Positions 34,231-43,081 of a DNA stretch of 64,000 nucleotides are shown here, one piece after another. The stretch's first letter is position 1. The number at the start of each line of letters is the position of its first letter. The stretch lies in assembly GCA_964428015.1 (NCBI GenBank), contig CAYRWR010000009.1, positions 1 through 64,000 of the forward strand, in the 5' to 3' direction. Origin of the DNA: CAYRWR01 sp964428015 (lineage in GTDB: Bacteria > Spirochaetota > Brevinematia > Brevinematales > CAYRWR01). The notes beneath the pieces are model-generated. The model was given only the letters and a program-made list of their open reading frames with translations. It was not told the DNA's origin and did no database searches. Made by a program: the position numbers and the translations under genes.

Positions 34231-34386
34231 CTGAATACAAGAATTTCTCAAAATCAAACCCCATATCACTAAAAGGTATTATAGAAGTAAGCCCTCTTCC
34301 CAATACTATGACCAAAAACACAGGAACAAAAAACGAAGTAAATAATTTTAATTTATTTCTTAAAAATGTTTTTTTTCAATTGTCAA
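34231..34386 (-). other. Gap-edge fragment: promoter or truncated exported gene
   Basis: On the minus strand TTGACA (34381-34386) with TTAAGA 17 bases on is a possible promoter reading into the gap. The same stretch is open in one frame from 34375 to the gap and encodes a membrane-like segment (LFTSFFVPVFLVIVLG), but a TGA precedes it and no ATG is available; one base fewer in the eight-A run would join it to a TTG. Either a leader or a damaged gene start is possible. The rest of 34387-34472 shows nothing. Confidence 0.3.
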
Positions 34387-34472
34387 TCACTCATTATGAA
34401 GCTTGTGTAGAATATTAGTGACTTTAGAAATGACAGGTATACTGATTGGAATCAATGAAATTATTAGATGAA

Positions 34473-35063
34473 TTATATTCTTTTTAGAATTGAAAAGAGT
34501 GCATTGGGGGGAGTATCCAGCTGTCCCTGATATATAGTCTCATGGCAAGAGATGATTTCAAAATTTCCGGCAAAAAGATCTCTGATTTCTAACGGTGAAA
34601 ATTGGTAAGGGCCTCTGTGATTAGCTCCTCCCAATATACTGAACGTCTTTAGAAAAAGGAACCCTCCCGGGTTAATCAGGGTATGAATCTGGTCGATATA
34701 CACGTCTCTGTAGGGCGGGTCTATGACATGAAAGCATCCCCTGTCAAAGGCATAGTCGAAGGTTCGATTAAATTTTATAGTCAAAATATCACCATGTATA
34801 AAATGAACTTTGCTCCCTTTATTTACAGCTTTTTCTATAGCAGTTTCTGATATATCTAAGGCTGTAACCTCAAACCCCATTCTATCTAATTCAATGGCTT
34901 GTGATCCAGGTCCTGTGCCTATATCTAAGAAACTACCTTTTCCAATCTTTAAATTGATTATAGCTTTTTCCAGATCAGGATCCAGAAATGGATGATACCA
35001 GGGTAAACTCTCTACCTGCTGTCGATAGACTTCATCCCAACCGGGATCGGATTTAAAAGGCAT
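34473..35063 (-). CDS. Class I SAM-dependent methyltransferase
   Basis: 196 residues from ATG 35063, preceded by AAGGAG. The SAM-binding motif I is FLDIGTGPGSQAIELDRMG, followed by VTALDISETAIEKA and the acidic motif DYAFDRGCFHVI. General resemblance is to TehB/thiopurine methyltransferase-like enzymes; the substrate is unknown. It is monocistronic with its own promoter at 35100-35128 and diverges from hom. Confidence 0.85.
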   Translation of the reverse strand: MPFKSDPGWDEVYRQQVESLPWYHPFLDPDLEKAIINLKIGKGSFLDIGTGPGSQAIELDRMGFEVTALDISETAIEKAVNKGSKVHFIHGDILTIKFNRTFDYAFDRGCFHVIDPPYRDVYIDQIHTLINPGGFLFLKTFSILGGANHRGPYQFSPLEIRDLFAGNFEIISCHETIYQGQLDTPPNALFSILKRI

Positions 35064-35099
35064 CAGTGCTCCTTGTCTGTTCATTAGAACATACATAAT

Positions 35100-35128
35100 A
35101 ATTTAGACCTAATCCTATAAAATGTCAA
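35100..35128 (-). promoter_or_regulatory. Methyltransferase promoter
   Basis: On the minus strand TTGACA (35123-35128), 17 bases, TAAATT (35100-35105). Confidence 0.75.
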
Positions 35129-35170
35129 TGGTTTTATGGTTTTTAATACACATAGGAATTACTTTTCTGC

Positions 35171-35199
35171 TTGCCAAATGAAGCTGAGTCCCTTATAAT
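35171..35199 (+). promoter_or_regulatory. hom promoter
   Basis: TTGCCA (35171-35176), 17 bases, TATAAT (35194-35199); the start of transcription near 35206 rules out upstream in-frame starts. Confidence 0.8.
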
Positions 35200-35227
35200 A
35201 AAAAGCTATCAAAAACAAGGAGTCCTC

Positions 35228-36514
35228 ATGTCTAAAATTTCTGTTGCCCTGGTGGGTTTTGGCACTATTGGGGCTGGTGTGGTCCAGATCCTGCAGGATG
35301 AAGCTGAAATGATCCAGAAAAGGACCGGTGTAGAAGTAGATCTAAAATATGTTGTGGATAAAGACCTGAAAACCAAAAGAAAAATAAAAATCGAAAAAGC
35401 CTCTTTTATTGATGATTATAAAACAGTACTCAAAGACCCGGAAGTGGATGTGGTAGTTGAGCTGGTAGGAGGCACCACTTTTGCCTATCAATTGGTCGAG
35501 GAGTCTCTGAAAGCCGGAAAAAATGTTGTAACTGCCAATAAAGCTCTTCTGGCAGAAAGGGGAGCCCCATTATTCAAAATGGCTTTAGAGAATGAAAAAG
35601 TGATAGGGTTTGAAGCTAGTGTGGCAGGTGGAATCCCCATCATCCGTACTGTCAATGATGCATTATCCGGAGATTATATTAAAGCCATATATGGTATCGT
35701 TAATGGTACCACCAATTACATCTTAACCAAAATGCTGGAAGAAAAATGGGACTTTTCCACCGCTTTAAAAAAGGCGCAGGAGCTGGGATTCGCAGAAGCA
35801 GATCCTACCCTGGATGTGGAAGGATTCGATGCTGCCCACAAAATAGCTATTCTGGCTGCTCTGGCCTTTAATACTACCCTTCATTATGACCGGGTTTACG
35901 TAGAAGGTATCAGTAATATCAGCAACCAGGATGTAAAGACTGCGGGTCAATTAGGCTATGTAATCAAATTATTAGCCATTGCCCGCATTGATGCCAATGA
36001 TCAGATTGAATTGAGAGTACATCCCACCCTCGTACATAAAGACAACCAATTGGCTGCAGTACGTAATGAATTCAATGCGGTGCTCATTGACAGTGAATAT
36101 CTGGGCTCATCCCTATACTACGGCCGAGGTGCTGGCAGTCTGCCTACCGCCAGTGCCGTAGTAGCCGACATCCTGGATCAGGCTCGTCACCTTGACGCTC
36201 CGGAGGAAACCAATAAATTTATTCTTTTTAATGATTTTAAAGTCAAAGACATGGGAGATGTGGAAAGCAGATACTATATCCGCTTCAACGTAAAAGATCA
36301 CATTGGAGTACTGACAACAATCAGCGGAATTTTTGCTGATTTCAATATTTCCATTTCCAGTGTGGTTCAAAAAGAACGGCAGAAAAACCGTTTTGTCCCT
36401 CTCATTCTTACCACTCATTTAGCCCTGGAAAAGGATATTATCCGTGCCCTGGACAAAATTGAAGGTCTGGCCTTGGGAGAAGGTCGCGGAGTAATGATTA
36501 GAATAATGGAATAA
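35228..36514 (+). CDS. hom: Homoserine dehydrogenase
   Basis: 428 residues from ATG 35228, five bases after AAGGAG. It reduces aspartate semialdehyde to homoserine for threonine and methionine. The NAD(P) motif is VALVGFGTIGAGVV, followed by VVELVGG, TANKALLA, GIVNGTTNYIL, EADPTLDVEGFDAAHK and a C-terminal ACT domain (IRFNVKDHIGVLTTISGIFADFNISI), so feedback control by threonine is likely. Upstream residues in the same frame lie ahead of the promoter and are not translated. A terminator follows. Confidence 0.96.
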   Translation: MSKISVALVGFGTIGAGVVQILQDEAEMIQKRTGVEVDLKYVVDKDLKTKRKIKIEKASFIDDYKTVLKDPEVDVVVELVGGTTFAYQLVEESLKAGKNVVTANKALLAERGAPLFKMALENEKVIGFEASVAGGIPIIRTVNDALSGDYIKAIYGIVNGTTNYILTKMLEEKWDFSTALKKAQELGFAEADPTLDVEGFDAAHKIAILAALAFNTTLHYDRVYVEGISNISNQDVKTAGQLGYVIKLLAIARIDANDQIELRVHPTLVHKDNQLAAVRNEFNAVLIDSEYLGSSLYYGRGAGSLPTASAVVADILDQARHLDAPEETNKFILFNDFKVKDMGDVESRYYIRFNVKDHIGVLTTISGIFADFNISISSVVQKERQKNRFVPLILTTHLALEKDIIRALDKIEGLALGEGRGVMIRIME

Positions 36515-36536
36515 TACATTATAGACAATATAAAAG

Positions 36537-36567
36537 AAAAAAGGACTTCATATGAAGTCCTTTTTTT
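36537..36567. terminator. Bidirectional terminator between hom and the ribosomal cluster
   Basis: AAAAAAGGACTTCA paired with TGAAGTCCTTTTTTT. It ends hom on the plus strand and the rplQ-terminated cluster on the minus strand. Confidence 0.93.
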
Positions 36568-36582
36568 ATACTATTTTCTTTT

Positions 36583-36951
36583 TTATTTCTTGAGTGACTC
36601 TTCCACTAATTCAATAATGCCCATTTCAGCGCCATCATTGGCTCTTTGGCCTAGTTTCATAATCCGGGTGTATCCGCCGTTTCTATTTTGATAACGTAGA
36701 GCAATGTCATCAAAAAGTTTTACCAACACTTCTCTTTTTGAAATATATCTGGCCACAATTCTTTTGGAATGTAAAGTGTTTTTCTTAGCTTTTGTGATCA
36801 GTTTTTCAGCATAAGAACGCAAAGCTTTTGCCTTTATTACTGTGGTCTGTATACTTTCAAATTCAAACAAAGCCTGAGCCAGGTTATTCATCAAGGCTCG
36901 TCTATGGCCTACTTTACGGCTGAGTTTTTTAACAGTCTTCTGGTGTCTCAT
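36583..36951 (-). CDS. rplQ: 50S ribosomal protein L17
   Basis: 122 residues, a standard L17: MRHQKTVKKLSRKVGHRRAL, then QTVIKAKALRSYAEKLITKAK-type motif and GYTRIMKLGQRANDGAEMGIIELV. L17 sits near the exit-tunnel rim of the large subunit. It is the last gene of the cluster, two bases after rpoA, and is closed by the bidirectional terminator. Confidence 0.97.
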   Translation of the reverse strand: MRHQKTVKKLSRKVGHRRALMNNLAQALFEFESIQTTVIKAKALRSYAEKLITKAKKNTLHSKRIVARYISKREVLVKLFDDIALRYQNRNGGYTRIMKLGQRANDGAEMGIIELVEESLKK

Positions 36952-36953
36952 TC

Positions 36954-37964
36954 CTATTCTCCTTCGTCTTCCAGGTCATCGTCTTCATCATCCAGGTCCA
37001 GATCATCACCCAGAGAAAGACCATAAGCAGATAATTTATCTGAAATCTCGGTAAGAGACTTCTTTCCAAAATTCTTGATTTTCATCAAATCATCTTTATC
37101 GAACTCTATCAGATCTCCAATGGTGTTAATATTGGCACTTTTCAGACAATTATAAGATCTAACTGAGAGATCCAGTTCATCAATCATCTTACTCATGACG
37201 TCATTGGAAACCCCGGGATCATATGAGGCAGGACTAACTTCCAACTCTTCTTCTTCTTCAAAGTTAACAAATAATGAGAAGTACTTTTTTAAGATAGCTG
37301 CAGCATCGCTTACAGCATCTACAGGGGCTATAGTACCATTTGTCCACACTTCCAGAACTATCTTTTCACAGTCGGTTTTTTCTCCGACACGGAATTCTTC
37401 AACATTATAATTAACCTTAACAATGGGTGAAAAAATAGCATCTACAGGTATCACGGAAATTACTGAATTTGAATCCATGACATCTTCTGCTGAACGATAT
37501 CCTCTACCAAATTCAATTTGTATATCTATGGACAGGTTAGCTTCGTTGTTCAAGGTAGCAATGTGAAGTTCAGGATTAATAATATCAACAGTTGCGTCTA
37601 CTGCAAAATCTTTTGCATATAATTCGCCACTGCCTTTTTTATCAATATGAATGATTTTTTTATCAGAACCATCATTCAATTGCAGGTTTATCTTTTTAAT
37701 AGCCAGTATTATATCGGTAAGATCCTGTTTTACACCTTTAATTGCCTCAAACTCATGATTTATCCCATCAATTTTTATAGATGTAATTGAATAACCGGGG
37801 ATTGCAGATAACAATACTCTTCTCAATGAGTTGGCAATTGTTACACCTACCCCTTTGTCAAAAGGATAAATGTTGAATTTTCCAAATGTATCTGTATAAG
37901 TATTCTTTTCATACTTGATCTCATAAGGTAAAATAACGTCTTTTAAAAGACCCTTATGTGCCAT
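36954..37964 (-). CDS. rpoA: RNA polymerase alpha subunit
   Basis: 336 residues. The N-terminal assembly domain (GVGVTIANSLRRVLLSAIPGYSI) and the C-terminal DNA/activator-binding domain (DLSVRSYNCLKSANINTIGDLI, LMKIKNFGKKSLTEI) are both present. After the CTD comes a very acidic tail (about 318-336, mostly Asp/Glu), longer than in common alphas. It follows rpsK by 47 bases with no rpsD between, as in known spirochaete clusters. Confidence 0.97.
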   Translation of the reverse strand: MAHKGLLKDVILPYEIKYEKNTYTDTFGKFNIYPFDKGVGVTIANSLRRVLLSAIPGYSITSIKIDGINHEFEAIKGVKQDLTDIILAIKKINLQLNDGSDKKIIHIDKKGSGELYAKDFAVDATVDIINPELHIATLNNEANLSIDIQIEFGRGYRSAEDVMDSNSVISVIPVDAIFSPIVKVNYNVEEFRVGEKTDCEKIVLEVWTNGTIAPVDAVSDAAAILKKYFSLFVNFEEEEELEVSPASYDPGVSNDVMSKMIDELDLSVRSYNCLKSANINTIGDLIEFDKDDLMKIKNFGKKSLTEISDKLSAYGLSLGDDLDLDDEDDDLEDEGE

Positions 37965-38011
37965 TTAAGCCTCCATCTCAATAAATACAACAGGTATAAC
38001 CGTAAACAGTG

Positions 38012-38410
38012 TTATACTCTTCTCTTTTTCCTGGGGCGGCATCCATTGTGAGGAATTGGGGTGACATCACGAATACTCTTTATTTGCAGACCACCTACAG
38101 CATCAATTGCTCTAATAGAGGATTCTCTTCCCGGACCAGGTCCTTTTACACGTACATGTACGTATATGAGGCCATGATATTTAGCTTCTTCCAGAGTCTT
38201 TTCACTGGCTAACTGTGCAGCATATGGAGTACCTTTTTTAGTTCCTTTAAAACCGGTTCCGCCTGCAGAAGCCCAGGAAAGAGTATTGCCGTTCATATCT
38301 GTGACATTAATGAGAGTATTATTAAAGGTTGCATGGATATGCATTACACCTTCAATAACGTTCTTTTTTTCTTTCTTTTTCCGTGAAGCACTTACTTTCT
38401 TTTTTGCCAT
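38012..38410 (-). CDS. rpsK: 30S ribosomal protein S11
   Basis: 132 residues. GVMHIHATFNNTLINVTD, SWASAGGTGFKGTKKGTPYAAQ and the C-terminal PIPHNGCRPRKKRRV are family hallmarks. The Lys-rich N-terminal extension is common. S11 shapes the 16S platform near the mRNA exit. It follows rpsM by 11 bases. Confidence 0.97.
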   Translation of the reverse strand: MAKKKVSASRKKKEKKNVIEGVMHIHATFNNTLINVTDMNGNTLSWASAGGTGFKGTKKGTPYAAQLASEKTLEEAKYHGLIYVHVRVKGPGPGRESSIRAIDAVGGLQIKSIRDVTPIPHNGCRPRKKRRV

Positions 38411-38421
38411 TTTATTTCCCT

Positions 38422-38787
38422 TTATTTCTTCTTAATAGTGTTACCGCGAGGACCTTTCCAGCTACGTGCATTTGTTTTGGTACGCTGTCCTCTAACTGGC
38501 AATCTATGCTTGTGACGCAGCCCACGATAACAACCAATATCAATAAGACGTTTTATACTCATGGCTATTTCGGTACGGAGTGTGCCTTCTACTTTGACAT
38601 TAGCTTCAATGATTTCACGCAGTTTTGCTAATTCATCTTCAGTAAGATCTGCTGTCTTCTTGACCGGATCAATTTTTGCCATTTCAAGGATTTTTCTGGA
38701 TGTATGTTCTCCAATACCATAAATGTATGTAAGAGATACCCAGACCTGTTTATTATTAGGAATTTCTCTTCCAGCGATTCTAGCCAT
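38422..38787 (-). CDS. rpsM: 30S ribosomal protein S13
   Basis: 121 residues: MARIAGREIPNNKQVWVSLTYIYGIG, RLIDIGCYRGLRHKHRLPVRGQRTKTNARS and a basic tail. S13 in the small-subunit head contacts the P-site tRNA and the large subunit. Start has AGGAG upstream; 15 bases after rpmJ. Confidence 0.97.
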   Translation of the reverse strand: MARIAGREIPNNKQVWVSLTYIYGIGEHTSRKILEMAKIDPVKKTADLTEDELAKLREIIEANVKVEGTLRTEIAMSIKRLIDIGCYRGLRHKHRLPVRGQRTKTNARSWKGPRGNTIKKK

Positions 38788-38802
38788 TCACTTCTCCTCT
38801 CA

Positions 38803-38931
38803 TTAAGAACGCTTGCTTCCGCGTTGTCTCTGCTTATGCTTGGGATTATCACATATGACACGGACTAGTCCATGACGTCTAATTACCCGACACTTTTCAC
38901 ACATCGGTTTAACTGATGCTCGAACTTTCAC
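38803..38931 (-). CDS. rpmJ: 50S ribosomal protein L36
   Basis: 42 residues from GTG 38931, preceded by AGGAG with a six-base spacer. The sequence MKVRASVKPMCEKC then CRVIRRHGLVRVIC with a nearby His is the zinc-binding C-type L36 (CxxC...C...H). It is slightly longer than the usual 37-38 residues because of a QRQRGSKRS tail. It lies between infA and rpsM, as expected. Confidence 0.93.
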   Translation of the reverse strand: MKVRASVKPMCEKCRVIRRHGLVRVICDNPKHKQRQRGSKRS

Positions 38932-38940
38932 TTATTTCTC

Positions 38941-39159
38941 CTATTTATACCGATAAACTATTCTTCCCTTACTTAAATCATAAGGGGACATTTCAATACT
39001 TACTTTATCTCCAGGGATGATTTTGATATAGTGCATCCTCATTTTCCCGGATATATGAGCCATTATCTGTCTTTTGCCTTCCAATTCGACTTTAAACATA
39101 GCTCCCGGCAGTTGTTCCACTACCGTTCCATCCACACGGATGACATCTTCTTTGTCCAT
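38941..39159 (-). CDS. infA: Translation initiation factor IF-1
   Basis: 72 residues of the IF-1 OB fold: KEDVIRVDGTVVEQLPGAMFKVELEG, MRMHYIKIIPGDKVSIEMSPYDLSKGRIVYR. ATG 39159 overlaps the adk stop (TGATG). A TTG one codon earlier is better spaced from AGGAGG (10 bases against 13) and is an alternative start. IF-1 binds the A site during initiation. Confidence 0.95.
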   Translation of the reverse strand: MDKEDVIRVDGTVVEQLPGAMFKVELEGKRQIMAHISGKMRMHYIKIIPGDKVSIEMSPYDLSKGRIVYRYK

Positions 39160-39803
39160 CAAGTTGAGAAGACCTCCTTGATATCCTGGAAAACTTTGTC
39201 AATTGCCTGAGAACCATCTATTCGATGCAGTATTCCTTTTTTGGTATAATAATCCACCAGAGGTAATGTCTGGTTTTTATAGACTTCCAGCCTATTTCTC
39301 ACAGTTACTTCCTGGTCATCTTCGCGGATTATTAAATCTTCACCGCTTTCATCGCACTTTCCCTCTACCTTAGGGGGATTGAAGTATATATTATATATCC
39401 TTCCGCTATTTTTCGCCACTCTTCGGCCAGTTAATCTTTTAAAAAGCAGGTCCTGATCTACATCCAGTAATACCACATGGGTTAAAGGTTTTTGTTTTGA
39501 CTTTTGATCAAATATTTCAGCCTGAACCATGGATCTGGGAAATCCATCCAGCAGGTAACCTTTCTGACAATCATCCGCCTGTAATCGTTCCATGACCATA
39601 TCTATAACTATAGTATCAGGAACCAATTCACCGGAAGACACATATTTTCTTAAAGTGTCAGCCAGTTCACCTTTTCCTTCTTTTATAGTAGCGCGGAATA
39701 TATCTCCTGTGGATATATGGGCTATTTTTAAAAGATCACAGAGTCCGTCAGATTGAGTACCTTTCCCACTTCCTGGAGGACCAATAAAAACAACATTATA
39801 CAT
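39159..39803 (-). CDS. adk: Adenylate kinase
   Basis: 214 residues. P-loop GPPGSGKGTQ, AMP-binding STGDIFR and LLDGFPRSMVQAE, and a long LID (RRVAKNSGRIYNIYFNPPK to LIIREDD) that lacks the four-Cys zinc site. It balances ATP, ADP and AMP. The secY-adk-infA order is the common spc arrangement. Eight bases after secY. Confidence 0.97.
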   Translation of the reverse strand: MYNVVFIGPPGSGKGTQSDGLCDLLKIAHISTGDIFRATIKEGKGELADTLRKYVSSGELVPDTIVIDMVMERLQADDCQKGYLLDGFPRSMVQAEIFDQKSKQKPLTHVVLLDVDQDLLFKRLTGRRVAKNSGRIYNIYFNPPKVEGKCDESGEDLIIREDDQEVTVRNRLEVYKNQTLPLVDYYTKKGILHRIDGSQAIDKVFQDIKEVFST

Positions 39804-39811
39804 GTTTTATC

Positions 39812-41122
39812 CTAAATTTTCTTTTTAAGTTTGGTAAAGAAGCCGTCCATATGATGCATTAGGAGATGTGACTCAACCTGCTTTAGCGTATCAATTGCCA
39901 CACCCACCATGATCAGAAGGGATGTACCTCCCATTAAGTATCCCAGAGAAGAAGGAATATTGAGCCATTTAATAACATAGGTAGGTATCAATGCAATACT
40001 ACCCAGGAAAACAGCTCCAGGTAATGTTATACGGTTTAATACAAACCAGATATATTCTTCAGTCTTGGATCCTGGTCTGATTCCAGGTATAAATCCGCCC
40101 TGCTTCCTTAAGCTTTCAGCAATATTATGAGGATTTAATTCGATTTCAGTGTAAAAATATGCAAAAAAGATGATCATGAGGAAGTAAATCAAAGAATGCA
40201 GCCAGGCACCGGTAGACAGATAGGTTTGTACAAACCTATTCAAACCCACTGCGCTGGGGAATCTATTGGCAATCATAGCCGGGAAGGTTAATATAGCTGA
40301 AGCAAAGATAATAGGTATAACTCCGGTAGGGTTGACTTTAAAGGGTAAGAAGGACATCTGGCTGTTAAAACTAGACCCTGCAACCTGCCTTCTGGTATAC
40401 TGAATGGGTATCCTGCGCAGACCGGTTTCTTCAAACACAACCAGACCAATAATCACAAAGAAAAGCACGATGACTATTAACAGGTTCATGGGGTCGGTTG
40501 TATCTCCTCTGAATAACTGGAAAAGCGCACCGGGTAATCGGGCAATAATACCTGCCATGATTAAAAGTGAAATACCATTACCAATGCCACGTTCAGTGAT
40601 CTGCTCACCCATCCACATTAAAGTCAATGTGCCGGCAGTTACTGAAAGTACAAACAAAATCACAAACATGGTATCGTTGATCATCAGGAACTGTTGTCCC
40701 TGAGCAGCATTTCTATGAATAAAACTGATACCGAATAAAGTACCCTGAATCAGTGTAACTGCTAAGGTACCTACACGGCCTATCTGCTGAAATTTTCTTC
40801 TACCTTCAGGTCCTTCTTTGAGCATCTGATCTATTGAAGGTACAACTGATTTTAATAATTGCAGGATAATCATAGCTGTGATATAAGGCATCACACCCAA
40901 TGAAAATACAGAGGCAGTAGAAAGCCCGCCACCGGTAAGAAGGGAAAGCATCTCTAATAAGCCAGCGCCTGAGTTTCCTGACTGAGCCAGAAGACTAGCT
41001 GCATTCACCCCAGGGACTGTTATATGATAGCCGACTCTGGAAAGAACCAGTATACCAATGGTAAACAGGGCTTTTTTTCTTAAATCGGGTACCTTGAATA
41101 TGTTCATAAATGCTTTCAACAT
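39812..41122 (-). CDS. secY: Protein translocase subunit SecY
   Basis: 436 residues with about ten membrane helices. Landmarks are FTIGILVLSRVGYHITVPGV at helix 1, GVMPYITAMIILQLL, GERGIGNGISLLI-type GIGNGISLLIMAGI, and the C-terminal SLLIMVGVAIDTLKQVESHLL. It forms the conducting pore of the Sec channel with SecE and SecG. 26 bases after rplO. Confidence 0.97.
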   Translation of the reverse strand: MLKAFMNIFKVPDLRKKALFTIGILVLSRVGYHITVPGVNAASLLAQSGNSGAGLLEMLSLLTGGGLSTASVFSLGVMPYITAMIILQLLKSVVPSIDQMLKEGPEGRRKFQQIGRVGTLAVTLIQGTLFGISFIHRNAAQGQQFLMINDTMFVILFVLSVTAGTLTLMWMGEQITERGIGNGISLLIMAGIIARLPGALFQLFRGDTTDPMNLLIVIVLFFVIIGLVVFEETGLRRIPIQYTRRQVAGSSFNSQMSFLPFKVNPTGVIPIIFASAILTFPAMIANRFPSAVGLNRFVQTYLSTGAWLHSLIYFLMIIFFAYFYTEIELNPHNIAESLRKQGGFIPGIRPGSKTEEYIWFVLNRITLPGAVFLGSIALIPTYVIKWLNIPSSLGYLMGGTSLLIMVGVAIDTLKQVESHLLMHHMDGFFTKLKKKI

Positions 41123-41148
41123 GCTAATAACCCCTACCTATTAAATCA

Positions 41149-41592
41149 TTAGATCAATTCTATTGTACAACCAGACTTTTTGAGTAATTCTAAAGCAGCT
41201 GCTGATGCGGCATTGACTTTAATTTTAAGATCCTTAACTTCCAGCTTACCATTAGCCAGTAGTTTCACAGGGGCACCATTATCTTTTATCAAACCCTTGC
41301 TCAGCAAAGATTCTTCGTTAATTGTTGCTCCATCTTTAAAGGTATTCAATGTCGCCACATTGATAATGTTATAAACCAATTTATTCATGGGTTTGAAGCC
41401 ACGTTTTGGAATACGACGATACAGAGGCATCTGTCCGCCTTCAAAATAAGCAGGGAGAGATCCGCCACTTCTGCTTTTTTGTCCTTTGTCACCGCGTCCA
41501 CAAGACTGACCTGTGCCGTTTCCGGTTCCGCGTCCAATTCTGGTCTTTTTCTTGGTAGAGCCGGGATTAGGGCTTAATTCAAACAAGCTCAT
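41149..41592 (-). CDS. rplO: 50S ribosomal protein L15
   Basis: 147 residues: LSPNPGSTKKKTRIGRGTGNG, KGQKSRSGG, PLYRRIPKRGF. It starts 12 bases after the rpsE stop, where rpmD (L30) normally lies; no L30 frame fits. Confidence 0.97.
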   Translation of the reverse strand: MSLFELSPNPGSTKKKTRIGRGTGNGTGQSCGRGDKGQKSRSGGSLPAYFEGGQMPLYRRIPKRGFKPMNKLVYNIINVATLNTFKDGATINEESLLSKGLIKDNGAPVKLLANGKLEVKDLKIKVNAASAAALELLKKSGCTIELI

Positions 41593-41604
41593 TTCTCTCT
41601 CCTT

Positions 41605-42132
41605 TTACTGTACATTGCCGTAAACTTCGGCAATGGTTTTATCTCTTTTCGCGGCAATCTTTTCAATATCCATAAGGCTAAAAAGCCCCTGCATAGTTGC
41701 TTTAACCAGGTTGACAGGATTACTGGAACGGAGGGATTTAGTCAAAACATCCTGAATTCCCACTAATTCCAGAACCGGTCGCACACCACCACCGGCAATT
41801 ACACCTGTACCTTTGGTAGCAGGTTTGATTACGATTTCACAGCCTTTAAAACGGCCCATAACTTCATGAGGTATGGTATTGCCTTTTACCAGAATGGGTT
41901 TAGCGTTGGCAATAGCTTTATCTTTTGCCTTTCGAATAGCATCAGCAAGTTCATTGGCTTTTCCATATCCCAGGCCAACTTTACCTTTTCCATTACCCAC
42001 CACAACAATGGCGTTGAAACGGAATCTTTTTCCACCACGGGTGACTTTTGCGGCACGACGCAGGCTTACAACCTTTTCATCCCACTCGCTTTTTACTTCT
42101 TCTTTCTTTTCTCTTCTTCTATCACCAGCCAT
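41605..42132 (-). CDS. rpsE: 30S ribosomal protein S5
   Basis: 175 residues: VSLRRAAKVTRGGKRFRFNAIVVVGNGKGKVGLGYGKA is the dsRNA-binding N-terminal domain, and RPVLELVGIQDVLTKSLRSSNPVNLVKAT the C-terminal domain. S5 secures decoding accuracy. 12 bases after rplR. Confidence 0.97.
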   Translation of the reverse strand: MAGDRRREKKEEVKSEWDEKVVSLRRAAKVTRGGKRFRFNAIVVVGNGKGKVGLGYGKANELADAIRKAKDKAIANAKPILVKGNTIPHEVMGRFKGCEIVIKPATKGTGVIAGGGVRPVLELVGIQDVLTKSLRSSNPVNLVKATMQGLFSLMDIEKIAAKRDKTIAEVYGNVQ

Positions 42133-42144
42133 TGGTCACCTCGT

Positions 42145-42510
42145 TTAGAATTTTATACCGGCTTCACGGCAGGTATCTGCCAGAGCCTTTATCTTGCCAT
42201 GATATAAAAGCCCATTTCTATCAAATACAATAGTATCGATTTTTAAAGCTTTTAATTTCTTAGCAATACCTTCTCCAACTTTTTTTGCTGATTCAATATT
42301 ATTGCCCAGTTTTTTTCCTGCCAGATCTTTGGAAATGGAAGAATAGGAAGCCAGCACTTTATTATTGACATCAACAACCTGCACATACAGGTATTTATTG
42401 CTTCTGGTTACAATCATCCTGGGACGATCGGTAGACATCTTAAGATGCTTTTTGCTTCTCAGCTTAGTCTTTACATATCTTTTGTTTTTTGCTTTTACTA
42501 CATCAATCAT
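42145..42510 (-). CDS. rplR: 50S ribosomal protein L18
   Basis: 121 residues: RPRMIVTRSNKYLYVQVVD, DNNKV-like turn, KVGEGIAKKLKAL, FDRNGLLYHGKIKALADTCREAGI. L18 binds 5S rRNA. 19 bases after rplF. Confidence 0.97.
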   Translation of the reverse strand: MIDVVKAKNKRYVKTKLRSKKHLKMSTDRPRMIVTRSNKYLYVQVVDVNNKVLASYSSISKDLAGKKLGNNIESAKKVGEGIAKKLKALKIDTIVFDRNGLLYHGKIKALADTCREAGIKF

Positions 42511-42529
42511 TTTAATGATCTCCTCTCAA

Positions 42530-43072
42530 CTACTTTTTAGCTGATTTTCCTTCTTTCAGCTTCACCACTTCGTTCTGATAACGAACACCTTTACCTTTAT
42601 ATGGTTCAGGCGGCTTAACAAAACGCAGGTTAGCAGCTGTCTGCCCCAGAAGATGTTTATCATGGCTCATTAATGTCATCAGGTTAGGTGCATCCTGTTT
42701 GGCTGTTACACCATTAGGAAGACTAAACGCAACAGGATGAGAGAAACCCACATTCAGGTTGATCTGCTGTCCCTTTGCTTCCCATTTATAACCCACACCC
42801 TGAATGGCCATGGTCATGGTAAATCCTTCTGAAACGCCGATCATTGCATTCTTAATCAGACTCCAGTACAATCCCTGATAAGATCTGAAAGGTTTGCTAT
42901 TTCCTTTACGGTCAACCTGAACGTCTTTATCAGATACTTTTATTGCAACAAAATCTGTCACAAATTTTTCTTCAATTTTCCCTTTAGGTCCTTCAAAATG
43001 GATAACATTTCCGGTTAAGGAAACTTTTACACCAGCTGGAATAGGAAGGTTCTTTTTAGCTAATCTTGACAT
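42530..43072 (-). CDS. rplF: 50S ribosomal protein L6
   Basis: 180 residues, two repeated domains: IPAGVKVSLTGNVIHFEGPKG and the C-terminal GVTAKQDAPNLMTLMSHDKHLLGQ, PEPYKGKGVRY. L6 lies near the factor-binding site. Nine bases after rpsH. Confidence 0.97.
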   Translation of the reverse strand: MSRLAKKNLPIPAGVKVSLTGNVIHFEGPKGKIEEKFVTDFVAIKVSDKDVQVDRKGNSKPFRSYQGLYWSLIKNAMIGVSEGFTMTMAIQGVGYKWEAKGQQINLNVGFSHPVAFSLPNGVTAKQDAPNLMTLMSHDKHLLGQTAANLRFVKPPEPYKGKGVRYQNEVVKLKEGKSAKK

Positions 43073-43081
43073 CTTGATCTC

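Noticed and set aside
33100..34269. Longer barrel-protein frame reading through the Ns
   Set aside because: The gap length is arbitrary, and a good start with GAGGTG lies at 34188.
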